From assembly GCA_029210545.1 (NCBI GenBank), contig JARGFV010000034.1:1-22501 (forward strand): a DNA stretch of 22,501 nucleotides. The letters run 5' to 3'. Position numbers and translations under genes: made by a program. The notes under the pieces are model-generated. The model saw nothing but the letters and a program-made list of their open reading frames with translations, did no database searches and was not told where the DNA came from. The DNA comes from a bacterium (GTDB lineage: Bacteria; BMS3Abin14). Numbering within the stretch: the first letter of the stretch is position 1; every line of letters begins with the position of its first letter. This document shows positions 7,497 through 17,352 of the stretch, in pieces.

Positions 7497-8840
7497 TTGG
7501 CTGTGCCTGAGCTGGAAGAACTGGCCCGACAGATCGAGGAAACGGCCCGCAAGGCGGGCGCCGACGACGCTGAATGCCTCGTGCGCCGTGTGAGGTCTCT
7601 CAGGGTGGAGGTGAAAAACGGCGAGCCGGAAGGAGTCAGACGAGTGGACGAGACGTCGGCCGCCCTCAGGGTCATCGTCGAAGGGAAGGAAGGGTTCGCC
7701 TGCACCACGGCGCCCGGGGATGACGTCATCGGGATGCTGGCCAGGGATGCCCTGGACGGCGCGAAACTCCTGGAGCCCGCCGTGGAGAACCGTTTCTCCA
7801 CGGTCGACACTCACCCCGGGCCGGTCACGGGGCTCATGGACGCAAAAGGAGCCGCTGCAACCTTCCGGGAGAAGGTGGAGATAGCGGCCGTTATCGAGGA
7901 TGCCGTACTGCGGGCTGATCCAAGGATCCGGCAGGCCCATAAGCCTTCCTACCAGGAGGCCATGCGTCAGACGGCCATCGCCTCCGGGGCCCGCGTCTGG
8001 TCCTACGAGGATTCGGTTTACGCCATCTCTGTCCAATCCGTGGCCCGGGATTCAGAGGAGTCCCAGTCCGGATACGATTTCATGGCTTCCAGGAGGTCCG
8101 GCGACCTCGATCCGGTCAAGGTGGGGAAAGAGGCCGGCATGGAGGCCGTCGGGCTCCTGGGCGGAACCCCACCCCGAACGGGGACCTATCCGGCCGTTTT
8201 CCCCCCAAGGGTGGCCCTGGATCTTCTGGGTGCCCTTATCTCCTCCTTTTCGGCGGAGGAGATGCAAAAGGGGCGCTCCCGTCTCGCGGACCGTCGGGGC
8301 GATATCGTTTTTTCCAGGGAACTGACCATCATGGACGACGGGACGATGCCGTTCATGACCGGTTCCGTCCCCTTCGATGATGAGCGGGTCCCGGTGACGC
8401 CGCGCAAACTGGTGGACCAGGGAGTCATGACCGGTTGCCTCCATACCCTGAAGACCGCGGCGAAATGGTCGGAAAAACCCACCGGAAACGCCTTCAGGGC
8501 TTCCATGTCCAGCGCTCCGGCCCCCGGGTCTTCCAACCTGTTCATCCAGCCTGGACCGGTTCCCGTCACCGGTCTCCTTCCGTCCGGGCCGTCCGTCCGA
8601 TTCAGCTCTCTTTTGGGCTCCCACACCGTGGACCGGGTGTCCGGGGATTTCTCCCTGGGTGCGGCAGGGTTCATCCTGCAGGACGGCCAGCCGGTCAAGC
8701 CGTTCAGGAACGGCACCGTGAGCGGCAACCTGTTCGACCTGATGCTCTCGCTGGCGGCTGTGGGTGACGACCTGAAGTTCTACGGCTCCATGGGGTCACC
8801 TTCACTTCTTTTCGAGTCGGTCATTGTCACGGGAAACTGA
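7497..8840 (+). CDS. pmbA: TldD/PmbA family protein (TldE/PmbA type)
   Basis: The 447-residue member of the TldD/TldE family, whose two subunits form a metalloprotease complex that degrades or matures small peptides (known for microcin B17 and CcdA in E. coli). It shows the family C-terminus: GDFSLGAAGFILQDGQPVKPFRNGTVSGNLFDLM, then AVGDDLKFYGSMGSPSLLFE. I find no HExxxH zinc motif, which fits the non-metal TldE/PmbA subunit rather than TldD. No tldD partner is in the window. The start is TTG 7497: GGAGGTGAT at 7484-7492 is well placed and the codon follows the GNAT stop directly. GTG 7503 is a weaker alternative. Peptide substrates are unknown. Confidence 0.9.
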   Translation: MAVPELEELARQIEETARKAGADDAECLVRRVRSLRVEVKNGEPEGVRRVDETSAALRVIVEGKEGFACTTAPGDDVIGMLARDALDGAKLLEPAVENRFSTVDTHPGPVTGLMDAKGAAATFREKVEIAAVIEDAVLRADPRIRQAHKPSYQEAMRQTAIASGARVWSYEDSVYAISVQSVARDSEESQSGYDFMASRRSGDLDPVKVGKEAGMEAVGLLGGTPPRTGTYPAVFPPRVALDLLGALISSFSAEEMQKGRSRLADRRGDIVFSRELTIMDDGTMPFMTGSVPFDDERVPVTPRKLVDQGVMTGCLHTLKTAAKWSEKPTGNAFRASMSSAPAPGSSNLFIQPGPVPVTGLLPSGPSVRFSSLLGSHTVDRVSGDFSLGAAGFILQDGQPVKPFRNGTVSGNLFDLMLSLAAVGDDLKFYGSMGSPSLLFESVIVTGN

Positions 8841-8913
8841 CTGCCGCCGTGACCACGGGGGTTGTCGGAAGGTGCGGTCGCGGACGGGGAACGAGGTCCG
8901 GAAGGGGAGCTTT

Positions 8914-8964
8914 ACCCGAAATCCACCGATGGGGACCGAATTTTACCCATCGCGGATTTCGGGT
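8914..8964. repeat. Large imperfect inverted repeat upstream of the M23 peptidase gene
   Basis: ACCCGAAATCC followed by GATGGG on the left (8914-8933) pairs with CCCATCG then GGATTTCGGGT on the right (8946-8964). Only the CC/CG junction is mismatched and the loop is about 12 nt. There is no T-tract. It lies 75 nt after pmbA and about 95 nt before the M23 start, so it could be a 3' end structure or an operator/leader element. Confidence 0.55.
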
Positions 8965-8992
8965 GGCATCTTGCATTTGGTCGTCGATTATG

Positions 8993-9020
8993 TTAGTTTT
9001 TTCGGGATTTTATTGATAAT
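8993..9020 (+). promoter_or_regulatory. Possible sigma-70-type promoter for the M23 peptidase gene
   Basis: GATAAT at 9015-9020 matches the -10 consensus at five of six bases. The candidate -35, TTAGTT (8993-8998), is weak, with 16 nt between them. The local DNA is distinctly AT-rich compared with the flanks. Confidence 0.3.
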
Positions 9021-9059
9021 AATGGTGGCGAACCTGCTTCCAGGGGGAGAGTTTGTGAA

Positions 9060-9971
9060 GTGACAACTAAAAAATTTACCATCATGATCCTGCCCGATGA
9101 GACCACGCGGGTCCGGAAATACAGGCTTCCCAAGATGGTTGTCCGTGGGGGGCTGGCCGTCCTTGCGCTGCTCGTAGTCGGACTCGGGTACCTGGTCACC
9201 GATTACATCGGCGTCAAAAAGATGGTGACGGAACTGGAAAGGCTGCGAATGGAAGCTCGCCAGCAGCGCCAGCAGCTTGTCACCTTCGCCAAGTCCATCG
9301 ACGACTTCCAGGTCGAGATGGGCAGGCTGCGGCAGTTCGACATGAAGCTGAGGGTCATGGCCGATCTGGACGGCGTTGTATATCCGGAGCAGATCATGGG
9401 TATCGGTGGGGAAAACCCGGATCCGTTCAACCCCCTGGAAGCGGAGCTCTCCTTCCAGGACCAGACCATGATCAACAGCATGAGCAAGGGACTCGACAAG
9501 CTCCAGACCGAGGTGAGCATCCAGGAACGAAGTTTCCAGGAACTGGTCGAATACCTCGAAGACCAGAAATCCCTTCTCTCCTCCACGCCGTCCATCTGGC
9601 CTGTCAAGGGGTGGCTGACCTCGACCTTCGGTTACCGCACATCTCCTTTCACAGGCCGCAGGGAACTGCACAAGGGGCTCGACATCGCCACACGGAGCAA
9701 TACCCCCATCATATCCCCGGCTGACGGACTCGTGGTCTTTGCCGGCCGCGAGGGCGGTTTCGGCAACATGATCATCGTCGACCACGGTTACGGGATCATG
9801 ACGCGGTACGGGCACTGTTCGAGCCTGGAAGCCAAGTTGGGTGACAAGGTCAAGAGGGGAGATGTCGTCGCCCGGGTCGGGAGCACCGGACGCAGCACCG
9901 GCCCGCACCTGCATTACGAGGTCGCCGTCAACGGGGTCGCGATCAACCCCAACAGGTACATCCTCAACTGA
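9060..9971 (+). CDS. Membrane-anchored M23 family metallopeptidase
   Basis: Predicted peptidoglycan endopeptidase, or an activator of other wall hydrolases, of 303 residues. A short basic cytoplasmic N-terminus precedes one transmembrane segment (about residues 27-47). A coiled-coil region follows (about 48-80 and 135-175: ELERLRMEARQQRQQL). The C-terminal M23/LytM domain carries zinc ligands H204 and D208 (HKGLD) and H283-x-H285 (HLHYE), with the usual GNMIIVDHG and GDVVARVGSTGRSTGPH motifs. The ligands are intact, so an active enzyme is likely, unlike degenerate EnvC/NlpD types. The start is GTG 9060, with GGGGGAGAG at 9043-9051 as ribosome binding site. It is monocistronic, closed by a strong terminator. 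The specific cell-wall bond is unknown. Confidence 0.92.
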   Translation: MTTKKFTIMILPDETTRVRKYRLPKMVVRGGLAVLALLVVGLGYLVTDYIGVKKMVTELERLRMEARQQRQQLVTFAKSIDDFQVEMGRLRQFDMKLRVMADLDGVVYPEQIMGIGGENPDPFNPLEAELSFQDQTMINSMSKGLDKLQTEVSIQERSFQELVEYLEDQKSLLSSTPSIWPVKGWLTSTFGYRTSPFTGRRELHKGLDIATRSNTPIISPADGLVVFAGREGGFGNMIIVDHGYGIMTRYGHCSSLEAKLGDKVKRGDVVARVGSTGRSTGPHLHYEVAVNGVAINPNRYILN

Positions 9972-9998
9972 GTTGAATCCGGTTAACTGGAAATCCAC

Positions 9999-10037
9999 AT
10001 CGGCCCCGGAGGTTAAAACCGGGGCCGATTTTTATTT
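9999..10037 (+). terminator. Intrinsic terminator after the M23 peptidase gene
   Basis: ATCGGCCCCGG (9999-10009) pairs perfectly with CCGGGGCCGAT (10019-10029) around AGGTTAAAA. A TTTTTATTT tract follows. It is the only textbook rho-independent terminator I find in the window. Confidence 0.92.
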
Positions 10038-10045
10038 GTAATATT

Positions 10046-10115
10046 GATGGACTCGCAAAGCTTTTCCCTTTCCGTGGAGCGAAAAGTCCCGGATTGGACT
10101 TTTTGCGACCCTATC
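10046..10115. repeat. Partial/chimeric copy of the TCGCAAAAAGTC repeat
   Basis: Left end GATGGACTCGCAAA is the type seen at 1-75 and in ispA. From GCTTTTCCCTTTCC onward it follows the 14900 and 22427 type, ending GGACTTTTTGCGACCCTATC. Stem GCGAAAAGTCC (10079-10089) pairs with GGACTTTTTGC (10096-10106) through one G-T wobble. The partner arm of CTTTTCCCTTTCC is missing, so the element looks internally deleted. It starts 9 nt after the terminator. Confidence 0.75.
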
Positions 10116-10277
10116 TGTTGAAGTTCACAGGTTTTCAACCGGCGGCACCGGTGCTATTCTATTCGATTAGAACACAGAACAGATTAGCCTTCGCACCTCT
10201 CATAAATCACCTTCGTTGAAGCTTCCCATGTCAGAATCTTCGGCGGACAGGGAACACAGATCACAGAAGGAAATACA
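10116..10277. other. Upstream region of secA
   Basis: About 160 nt between the repeat and the leader ORF. It holds the putative promoter listed separately. I see no larger ORF or RNA gene here. The sequence is richer in A+T than the coding DNA around it. Confidence 0.5.
10132..10160 (+). promoter_or_regulatory. Putative secA promoter (extended -10)
   Basis: TTTTCA (10132-10137, four of six -35 matches), a 17-nt spacer, and TATTCT (10155-10160), preceded by TG at the extended -10 position. It would give a leader of about 210 nt before secA. Inferred from consensus only. Confidence 0.4.
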
Positions 10278-10364
10278 ATGACATACCATCTGGAATTTGG
10301 AATCTGGCATTCGATCCCGCCAGGGCGGGACTCATGGCCCCGAGCTTGTCGAGGGGGAATTTGA
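10278..10364 (+). CDS. Possible 28-codon leader peptide upstream of secA
   Basis: ATG 10278 is preceded by a good Shine-Dalgarno (AGAAGGA, 10265-10271, 6-nt gap). It reads 28 codons, [18 protein letters not shown] then [10 protein letters not shown], to TGA 10362-10364. The stop lies 16 nt before the secA ATG, whose own ribosome binding site is weak. This arrangement suggests translational coupling or a leader-peptide control of secA, as the arrest peptide SecM provides in E. coli. The peptide has no SecM motif and no signal sequence, and much of it is encoded by repeat DNA (TYTGGAA heptamers and the TCGATCCCGCC repeat), so it may be fortuitous. Confidence 0.35.
   Translation: MTYHLEFGIWHSIPPGRDSWPRACRGGI
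10289..10309. repeat. Heptamer tandem array (TYTGGAA x3)
   Basis: TCTGGAA, TTTGGAA, TCTGGCA in tandem, 71 nt before the secA ATG and within the possible leader ORF. Confidence 0.65.
10311..10357. repeat. Dispersed repeat with TCGATCCCGCC hairpin (copy 1)
   Basis: TCGATCCCGCC-AG-GGCGGGA forms a hairpin, followed by CCCCGAGCTTGTCGAGGGG. The same layout recurs at 22189-22236 (TCGATCCCGCC, GCGGGACTC, GAGCCTGTCGAAGG). The second half, read on the - strand, resembles the TTCGACAAGCTC-type intergenic repeat common in many bacterial genomes. Confidence 0.65.
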
Positions 10365-10380
10365 AATTGGAACTCTCATT

Positions 10381-13011
<2,631 letters not shown>

Positions 13012-13073
13012 GGGATTGTGAATACGTGGAGCGTGCGTGCGTGAACGCGAAAGATCTAGCGCGATAACGCCTT

Positions 13074-13092
13074 ACGCACATACGCACACACG
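13074..13092. repeat. Octamer tandem repeat (ACGCACAY x2.4)
   Basis: ACGCACAT, ACGCACAC, ACG. A GTGCGTGCGTG run about 40 nt upstream could pair with it. Confidence 0.5.
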
Positions 13093-13103
13093 TTCATTGA
13101 CCT

Positions 13104-13124
13104 TGAACCTGGAACCTGGAACCT
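13104..13124. repeat. Heptamer tandem array (KGAACCT x3)
   Basis: TGAACCT followed by two GGAACCT units, then a short GCGAA/GCGA run (13126-13145) that leads right up to the kinase ATG. No Shine-Dalgarno is evident between the array and the start. Confidence 0.75.
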
Positions 13125-13146
13125 GAGCGAAGCGAAGCGAGCGAGC

Positions 13147-14886
13147 ATGACAAAGAGTTTAGCGAAAGGACATGTCCCGAAGGTCCTGGTCGTGGACGAC
13201 GACAGGTTCTTCCTGCGCCAGATGGTGGACATCCTCACAGGGGGCGGGTTCGATGTCGAGGGGGTCACCGGCGGTGTGGAGGCCCTCGAAAGCCTCCGGG
13301 ATGGGCAGTTCGATGTCCTCGTTACCGACATCGTGATGAAGGACATGTCCGGGATCGACCTGCTCCGCGAGGTGCGCAGGGAAGACCACCTCACCCCTGT
13401 GATCTGTGTCAGCAGTGTGCGTTCATTCGACAACGTTGTGGATATGATCCGCAACGGGGCATCCGATTTCCTTTCCAAGCCCTTCGATCCAGGTCAGCTC
13501 GTTTCCACCGTGAAGAGTGCCTTCGCCGACTACGAGGTCGCCCTCGAAAAGGAACAGATCGTCGCACGTTCCGACAAGTGGAGCAGGGAACTCCTGACAC
13601 TCCGGCAGCTGGGAGAGGCATCCAGCAAGGAGATGCTCCAGTCCCTGTTCAAACGCACCATAGAGGCGGTGTCAGACACGCTCCAGGTGGAGACAGCCTC
13701 CCTTATGCTCATGGAAGGAGATCACCTCCGGCTGGTGGAGGCCCTGGGCCTTCCCGAGGAGGTCATCGGAAAGGCCACCGTTCCCCTCGGCAAAGGGATA
13801 TCGGGGTACGTGGCCGAGACTGGGAAACCGCTTCTCATCAACGACATCAACAAGCACGAGAAGTTCAGGCCGTCGAAGTTCAAGGCCCAGTACTCGACCC
13901 AGTCGGCCCTTTGTGTGCCCCTTTCGAGGGGGGAGCGTGTTCTCGGGGTCCTCAACGCCAACAACAAGATCAGCGGAGAGGCGTTCACCGGGTCGGACAG
14001 GGACCTGCTGGTGACCATGGCGTCCCAGGTGGCCATGTCCATAGACAACGCACGGCTCTTCGCGGGGCTCGAGGAAAAGGCCGAGGCATTGGAACGGGCT
14101 CACGAGGAACTCGTACGCCTCGACAAGGACAAGACCGAACTGATCCTCAATATTTCCCATGAGCTCAAGACCCCCCTCACCTCCATCATCGGTTTCGCCA
14201 GCCTGATACCGACCCTGGAACTGACCGGGGAAACGGAAAGCCTCATGCAGTTCCTGGGGTTCCTGGAAAATTCCGCTTCCCATCTGAACTACCTCGTGGA
14301 AAGGATCCTGGAGCTTTTCAGGCTGGAGGCGGGCAGGGTGCCGACACAGCTGGAGGCATCCGCTGTGGCGCCCGGTGTCGGCGCCGCCCTGCAGAAACTC
14401 ACCAGTATGCTTGGCGGCCGCAGGACGGTCATGGACATGAGCGGTCTGGAGGATGTGCTGTTCCTTCGCGACAGCAGGCTGTTCACCAGGGCCATGGAAC
14501 TGGTCCTGGAGAACGCGGTGAAGTTCTCCGGGACAGAGACTTCCATTGAGATCGGGGGCCGGTGGCATGAGGTATGTCCGGAGGTCCCGCGGTATGCATT
14601 GGGGAATGATCCCCTGAAGGTTCCGACAGGCATGGCAGGGTGGGTCCAGCTCACGGTGCGTGATCACGGCAAAGGTATGAGAGAAAAGGACATCCCCCTC
14701 ATTTTCGAGAAGTTCAAACAGCTGGGGGATATCATGACCGAAAAGCCGGAGGGGATCGGCCTGGGGCTTTCCATCGCCCGGGCGATCATGGAAAGGCACT
14801 ATGGATCCCTCTGGGCCGATCTGGCCCCGGAAGGGGGAACGAGGCTTCACTTCCTCTTCGCGGGCGTAAGGAAGATGACCTCGTAA
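13147..14886 (+). CDS. REC-GAF sensor histidine kinase
   Basis: Soluble two-component protein of 579 residues with a receiver at the N-terminus. REC (about 11-125) has the acidic cluster D17-D19, phospho-acceptor D61 in VTDIVMKDMSG and K111 in SKPFD. A GAF-like domain (about 150-305: ETASLMLMEGDHLRLVEALG, KGISGYVAETGKPLLI) and a coiled-coil linker follow. The HisKA box NISHELKTPL has H338. A HATPase domain has N456 (N box), DHGKGM and GIGLGLSIARAI. All catalytic positions look intact. There is no transmembrane segment, so input must be cytoplasmic or come through REC phosphorylation. No obvious partner kinase or output regulator lies in the window. The start ATG 13147 lacks a clear ribosome binding site. 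The signal sensed is unknown. Confidence 0.93.
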   Translation: MTKSLAKGHVPKVLVVDDDRFFLRQMVDILTGGGFDVEGVTGGVEALESLRDGQFDVLVTDIVMKDMSGIDLLREVRREDHLTPVICVSSVRSFDNVVDMIRNGASDFLSKPFDPGQLVSTVKSAFADYEVALEKEQIVARSDKWSRELLTLRQLGEASSKEMLQSLFKRTIEAVSDTLQVETASLMLMEGDHLRLVEALGLPEEVIGKATVPLGKGISGYVAETGKPLLINDINKHEKFRPSKFKAQYSTQSALCVPLSRGERVLGVLNANNKISGEAFTGSDRDLLVTMASQVAMSIDNARLFAGLEEKAEALERAHEELVRLDKDKTELILNISHELKTPLTSIIGFASLIPTLELTGETESLMQFLGFLENSASHLNYLVERILELFRLEAGRVPTQLEASAVAPGVGAALQKLTSMLGGRRTVMDMSGLEDVLFLRDSRLFTRAMELVLENAVKFSGTETSIEIGGRWHEVCPEVPRYALGNDPLKVPTGMAGWVQLTVRDHGKGMREKDIPLIFEKFKQLGDIMTEKPEGIGLGLSIARAIMERHYGSLWADLAPEGGTRLHFLFAGVRKMTS

Positions 14887-14899
14887 TAAGTCATCGACT

Positions 14900-15027
14900 G
14901 ATAGGGTCGCAAAAGTCCGTGTGGGACTTTTGCGATATTCCAGTAATCTCCGTGAGGAAGGCGAAAACCACGCTTTTCGCCTTCCGTTGAGCGGAAAGTC
15001 CCGGATTGGACTTTCCGCGACCCTATA
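14900..15027. mobile_element. Full three-hairpin TCGCAAAAAGTC repeat element between the kinase gene and argJ
   Basis: About 127 bp bounded by ATAGGGTCGC (14901-14910) and GCGACCCTAT (15017-15026). Hairpin 1: TCGCAAAAGTCC / GGACTTTTGCGA (14907-14918 / 14924-14935), perfect. Hairpin 2: GGAAGGCGAAAA / TTTTCGCCTTCC (14956-14967 / 14974-14985), perfect. Hairpin 3: GCGGAAAGTCC / GGACTTTCCGC (14991-15001 / 15008-15018), perfect. No coding capacity and no clear target duplication. Its right end is 4 nt from the argJ ribosome binding site. Confidence 0.8.
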
Positions 15028-15043
15028 TAGAAAGGACCGGACG

Positions 15044-16228
15044 ATGAAGCTTGAAGTCCCTGGTTTTAAGGCAGCGGCCGTTGCGGCCGACATACGGGGC
15101 AAGGGCGACGGGCGTCTGGATCTCGGCCTCGTGTTCGCCGGGGACGGCGCTTCGGTCGCAGCTGTTTTCACCACCAACGCGGTCGCGGCCCCTCCCGTGG
15201 CCATCTGCCGTGAAAGGGTGGCAGACGGGACGGCACGGGCTATCCTGGTCAACAGCGGGAACGCGAACTGCATGACCCTGTCTCAGGGGAGGGAGGACGC
15301 GCTGAAGCTGTCAGGCCGTATCGCCGGGCTGCTGGGTGTTTCCGAGGACGATGTCCTGCCCTGTTCCACCGGGGTTATCGGCCAGAGGCTGCCGGTCGGC
15401 AGGATGATCGATGCGCTCGAACCGCTGGTGGACGGTCTCTCCCCGGACGGAATCGGGTCCTTTTCCATGGCCATCCTCACCACCGACACCGGACCCAAGA
15501 GATCGTCCCGGGAGATCTCCCTGGACGGCGGGACGGTCCGGGTCGTCGGGGTCGCCAAGGGCGCCGGCATGATCGCCCCCGACATGGCTACGATGCTGTG
15601 CTACATCCTAACCGACGGGGCCGTCGATCCCGGCAACCTGAGGGATATCCTCGTCCCGGCGGTGGACAGGAGTTTCAACGCCATCACCATCGACGGGGAC
15701 ATGAGTACCAACGACACGGTGATCCTCATGGCTTCCGGAAAGGGCCCTGAAGTCAGAGAGGCTTCCGACCTGAAGCTTTTTGCCGAAGCAGTGAGCCAGG
15801 TTTGCGAGGAACTGGCCGACATGATCGTGGCCGACGGCGAGGGCGCGACGAAAGTAGTGACAGTCAGGGTCTCCGGCGCCGTGCATGATGATGACGCGCG
15901 GCGGGCGGCCCGGTCCATCGCCGAGTCGCTGCTGGTCAAAACGGCCCTTGCCGCCGCCGACCCCAACTGGGGCCGGATCGCCGCCGCGGCCGGTTATTCA
16001 GGCGCCGTGATCAACCCCGGCCGGATCGCCCTTTCCATCGGAGACGTGACGGTCCTGGAGGATGGAGAGATCCTTGGCGGATACGATGAGTCGGAAGCCG
16101 TCAAGGTGATGAAACGGGACCGGTACGGGATCGGGATCACCATCGGTGACGGCCCGGGGACGGCGACGATCAAGACGTGTGATCTTACGGAGGAATACGT
16201 TCGCATCAACTGTGAATACAGGACGTGA
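15044..16228 (+). CDS. argJ: Glutamate N-acetyltransferase / possibly bifunctional ornithine acetyltransferase
   Basis: Transfers the acetyl group of N-acetylornithine to glutamate, closing the acetyl cycle of arginine synthesis. Some ArgJ also make N-acetylglutamate from acetyl-CoA. It is 394 residues, of normal length. The self-cleavage site is KGAGMIAPDMATML, with nucleophile T183 that becomes the N-terminus of the beta chain. NSGNANCMT, TTDTGPK, DGDMSTNDTV and DPNWGRI are conserved blocks. ATG 15044 (MKLEVPGFKAAAVAADI) has AAAGGA at 15031-15036. The longer frame from 14921 runs through the hairpin element and is rejected. The stop lies in an inverted repeat. With a separate ArgA-type gene at 7026, ArgJ need not be bifunctional here, but sequence alone does not decide. 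Confidence 0.95.
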   Translation: MKLEVPGFKAAAVAADIRGKGDGRLDLGLVFAGDGASVAAVFTTNAVAAPPVAICRERVADGTARAILVNSGNANCMTLSQGREDALKLSGRIAGLLGVSEDDVLPCSTGVIGQRLPVGRMIDALEPLVDGLSPDGIGSFSMAILTTDTGPKRSSREISLDGGTVRVVGVAKGAGMIAPDMATMLCYILTDGAVDPGNLRDILVPAVDRSFNAITIDGDMSTNDTVILMASGKGPEVREASDLKLFAEAVSQVCEELADMIVADGEGATKVVTVRVSGAVHDDDARRAARSIAESLLVKTALAAADPNWGRIAAAAGYSGAVINPGRIALSIGDVTVLEDGEILGGYDESEAVKVMKRDRYGIGITIGDGPGTATIKTCDLTEEYVRINCEYRT

Positions 16229-16236
16229 TGCGAACG
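16198..16236. repeat. Perfect 11-bp inverted repeat spanning the argJ stop codon
   Basis: CGTTCGCATCA (16198-16208) and TGATGCGAACG (16226-16236) flank a 17-nt loop. The TGA stop (16226-16228) opens the right arm. There is no T-tract. It recalls the stop-codon hairpin of nadK. Confidence 0.65.
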
Positions 16237-16458
16237 TGATCCGGTTAACAGAAAAACGGGAAGCCCTTAACACAGGAAGCCTTTAACAAAGTCTAAGCAT
16301 TGCTTGCTCTCTCCGGCTTTTTCTGTTACCTAAAACTGTTTGACCATTACGCACGCCCCGGGTCCCGGGGGGGGTGCCTGCCATCGCATGAGGCTGCGGC
16401 GGGTATCCCCGGGAATCGAAGGGGCGGAGGAAAAAAACCGTTCAAGGAGGAAGAGGAA
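16229..16458 (+). promoter_or_regulatory. rpsB upstream region / putative leader
   Basis: 230 nt between argJ and rpsB. It contains a 16-bp tandem duplication at 16259-16290 (GGAAGCCCTTAACACA, then GGAAGCCTTTAACAAA). It also holds a GC-rich imperfect hairpin, GCACGCCCCGGG with a G-rich partner ending GGGTGC (16351-16378). Ribosomal protein S2 operons are often autoregulated through their leader, so a regulatory fold is plausible, but I do not recognise a known motif. No convincing promoter was seen. Confidence 0.35.
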
Positions 16459-17352
16459 ATGGCAGTGATCACCATGAAACAGCTGCTGGAGGCCGGCGTC
16501 CATTTCGGCCACCAGACCCGCCGCTGGAACCCGAAGATGAAAAAGTACATCTTCGGTGCCCGGAACGGCATCTACATCATCGATCTGCAGAAGACCCTGA
16601 GGCAGTTCAAGGAGTCCTACAGGTTCATCCGGGAGCTGTCGGCCGGCGGGGGCAAGATCATGTTTGTAGGTACCAAGAAACAGGCACAGGAAGCCATCTT
16701 CGAGGAGGCCCAGCGGTGCGGCATGCCCTACGTGAACCACAGGTGGCTCGGCGGCATGATGACCAACTTCGCCACCATCAAGAAAAGCGTCGGCCGGCTC
16801 AAGAAATACGAGACAATGGAAGTGGAACAGAACTGGGGCGGGCTCACCAAGAAGGAGATCCTGAACCTGACCAAGGAAAAGGAAAAGCTCTCCATGTTCC
16901 TCGAGGGGATAAAAGACATGGGCAAGCTCCCCGAGGCGATGTTCGTGATCGATCCCAAGCGTGAGGAGATCGCCGTCAAGGAGGCCCGCAAGCTCGGCAT
17001 CCCTGTCATCGCCGTAGTGGACACCAACTGTGATCCTGACATGGTCGACCACGTTATCCCGGGTAACGACGACGCTATCCGGGCCATCCGCCTGTTTGCC
17101 TCCAAGGTCGCTGATGCCGTGATCGAGGGCCAGCAGCTGGTGGGTGCGGGTGAAGTGGGAATGGTCGAGGCTCCCGCAGGTGAGGAGCAACCCGCTCCCG
17201 TAGCGCCTGAAACGGCTGTTGAAGCTCCGGCCCCCGAGGAGGCTGTTGTAGACCAGGCCGTACCCGTGGAGACGGCTCCCGCCCGGAAAGTGACTGAGGA
17301 ACCAGTTCGGGATGAGGCTGAGGTAAAGGAAAATGAGGAGGAGAAGGCATGA
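16459..17352 (+). CDS. rpsB: 30S ribosomal protein S2 with acidic Pro/Ala-rich C-terminal tail
   Basis: S2 joins the small subunit late and helps S1 bind. It starts [27 protein letters not shown], with [29 protein letters not shown] and [23 protein letters not shown] all typical. ATG 16459 has AAGGAGG at 16444-16450; the longer frame is leader sequence. At 297 residues it is about 55-60 longer than E. coli S2. The extra part (from about residue 235) is low complexity, rich in E, A, P and V, and ends KENEEEKA. The tail is probably disordered. The stop overlaps the tsf start (ATGA), consistent with equal expression of S2 and EF-Ts. Confidence 0.97.
   Translation: MAVITMKQLLEAGVHFGHQTRRWNPKMKKYIFGARNGIYIIDLQKTLRQFKESYRFIRELSAGGGKIMFVGTKKQAQEAIFEEAQRCGMPYVNHRWLGGMMTNFATIKKSVGRLKKYETMEVEQNWGGLTKKEILNLTKEKEKLSMFLEGIKDMGKLPEAMFVIDPKREEIAVKEARKLGIPVIAVVDTNCDPDMVDHVIPGNDDAIRAIRLFASKVADAVIEGQQLVGAGEVGMVEAPAGEEQPAPVAPETAVEAPAPEEAVVDQAVPVETAPARKVTEEPVRDEAEVKENEEEKA

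Noticed and set aside
8824-9063. 79-codon ORF between pmbA and the M23 gene
   Set aside because: It starts inside pmbA, runs through the large inverted repeat and promoter-like DNA, and has no ribosome binding site.
10297-10380. 28-residue N-terminal extension of SecA from TTG 10297
   Set aside because: It is encoded by repeat DNA. ATG 10381 places the Walker A motif at residues 102-109, as in E. coli SecA.
14921-15043. 41-residue N-terminal extension of ArgJ
   Set aside because: It translates the hairpin element; ATG 15044 has a proper ribosome binding site and the family N-terminus.
13672-15273. 533-codon antisense ORF opposite the kinase and argJ
   Set aside because: It is a shadow frame crossing two real genes and the hairpin element.
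16300-16458. 53-residue N-terminal extension of S2
   Set aside because: It has no family similarity; ATG 16459 has AAGGAGG and the standard S2 start.
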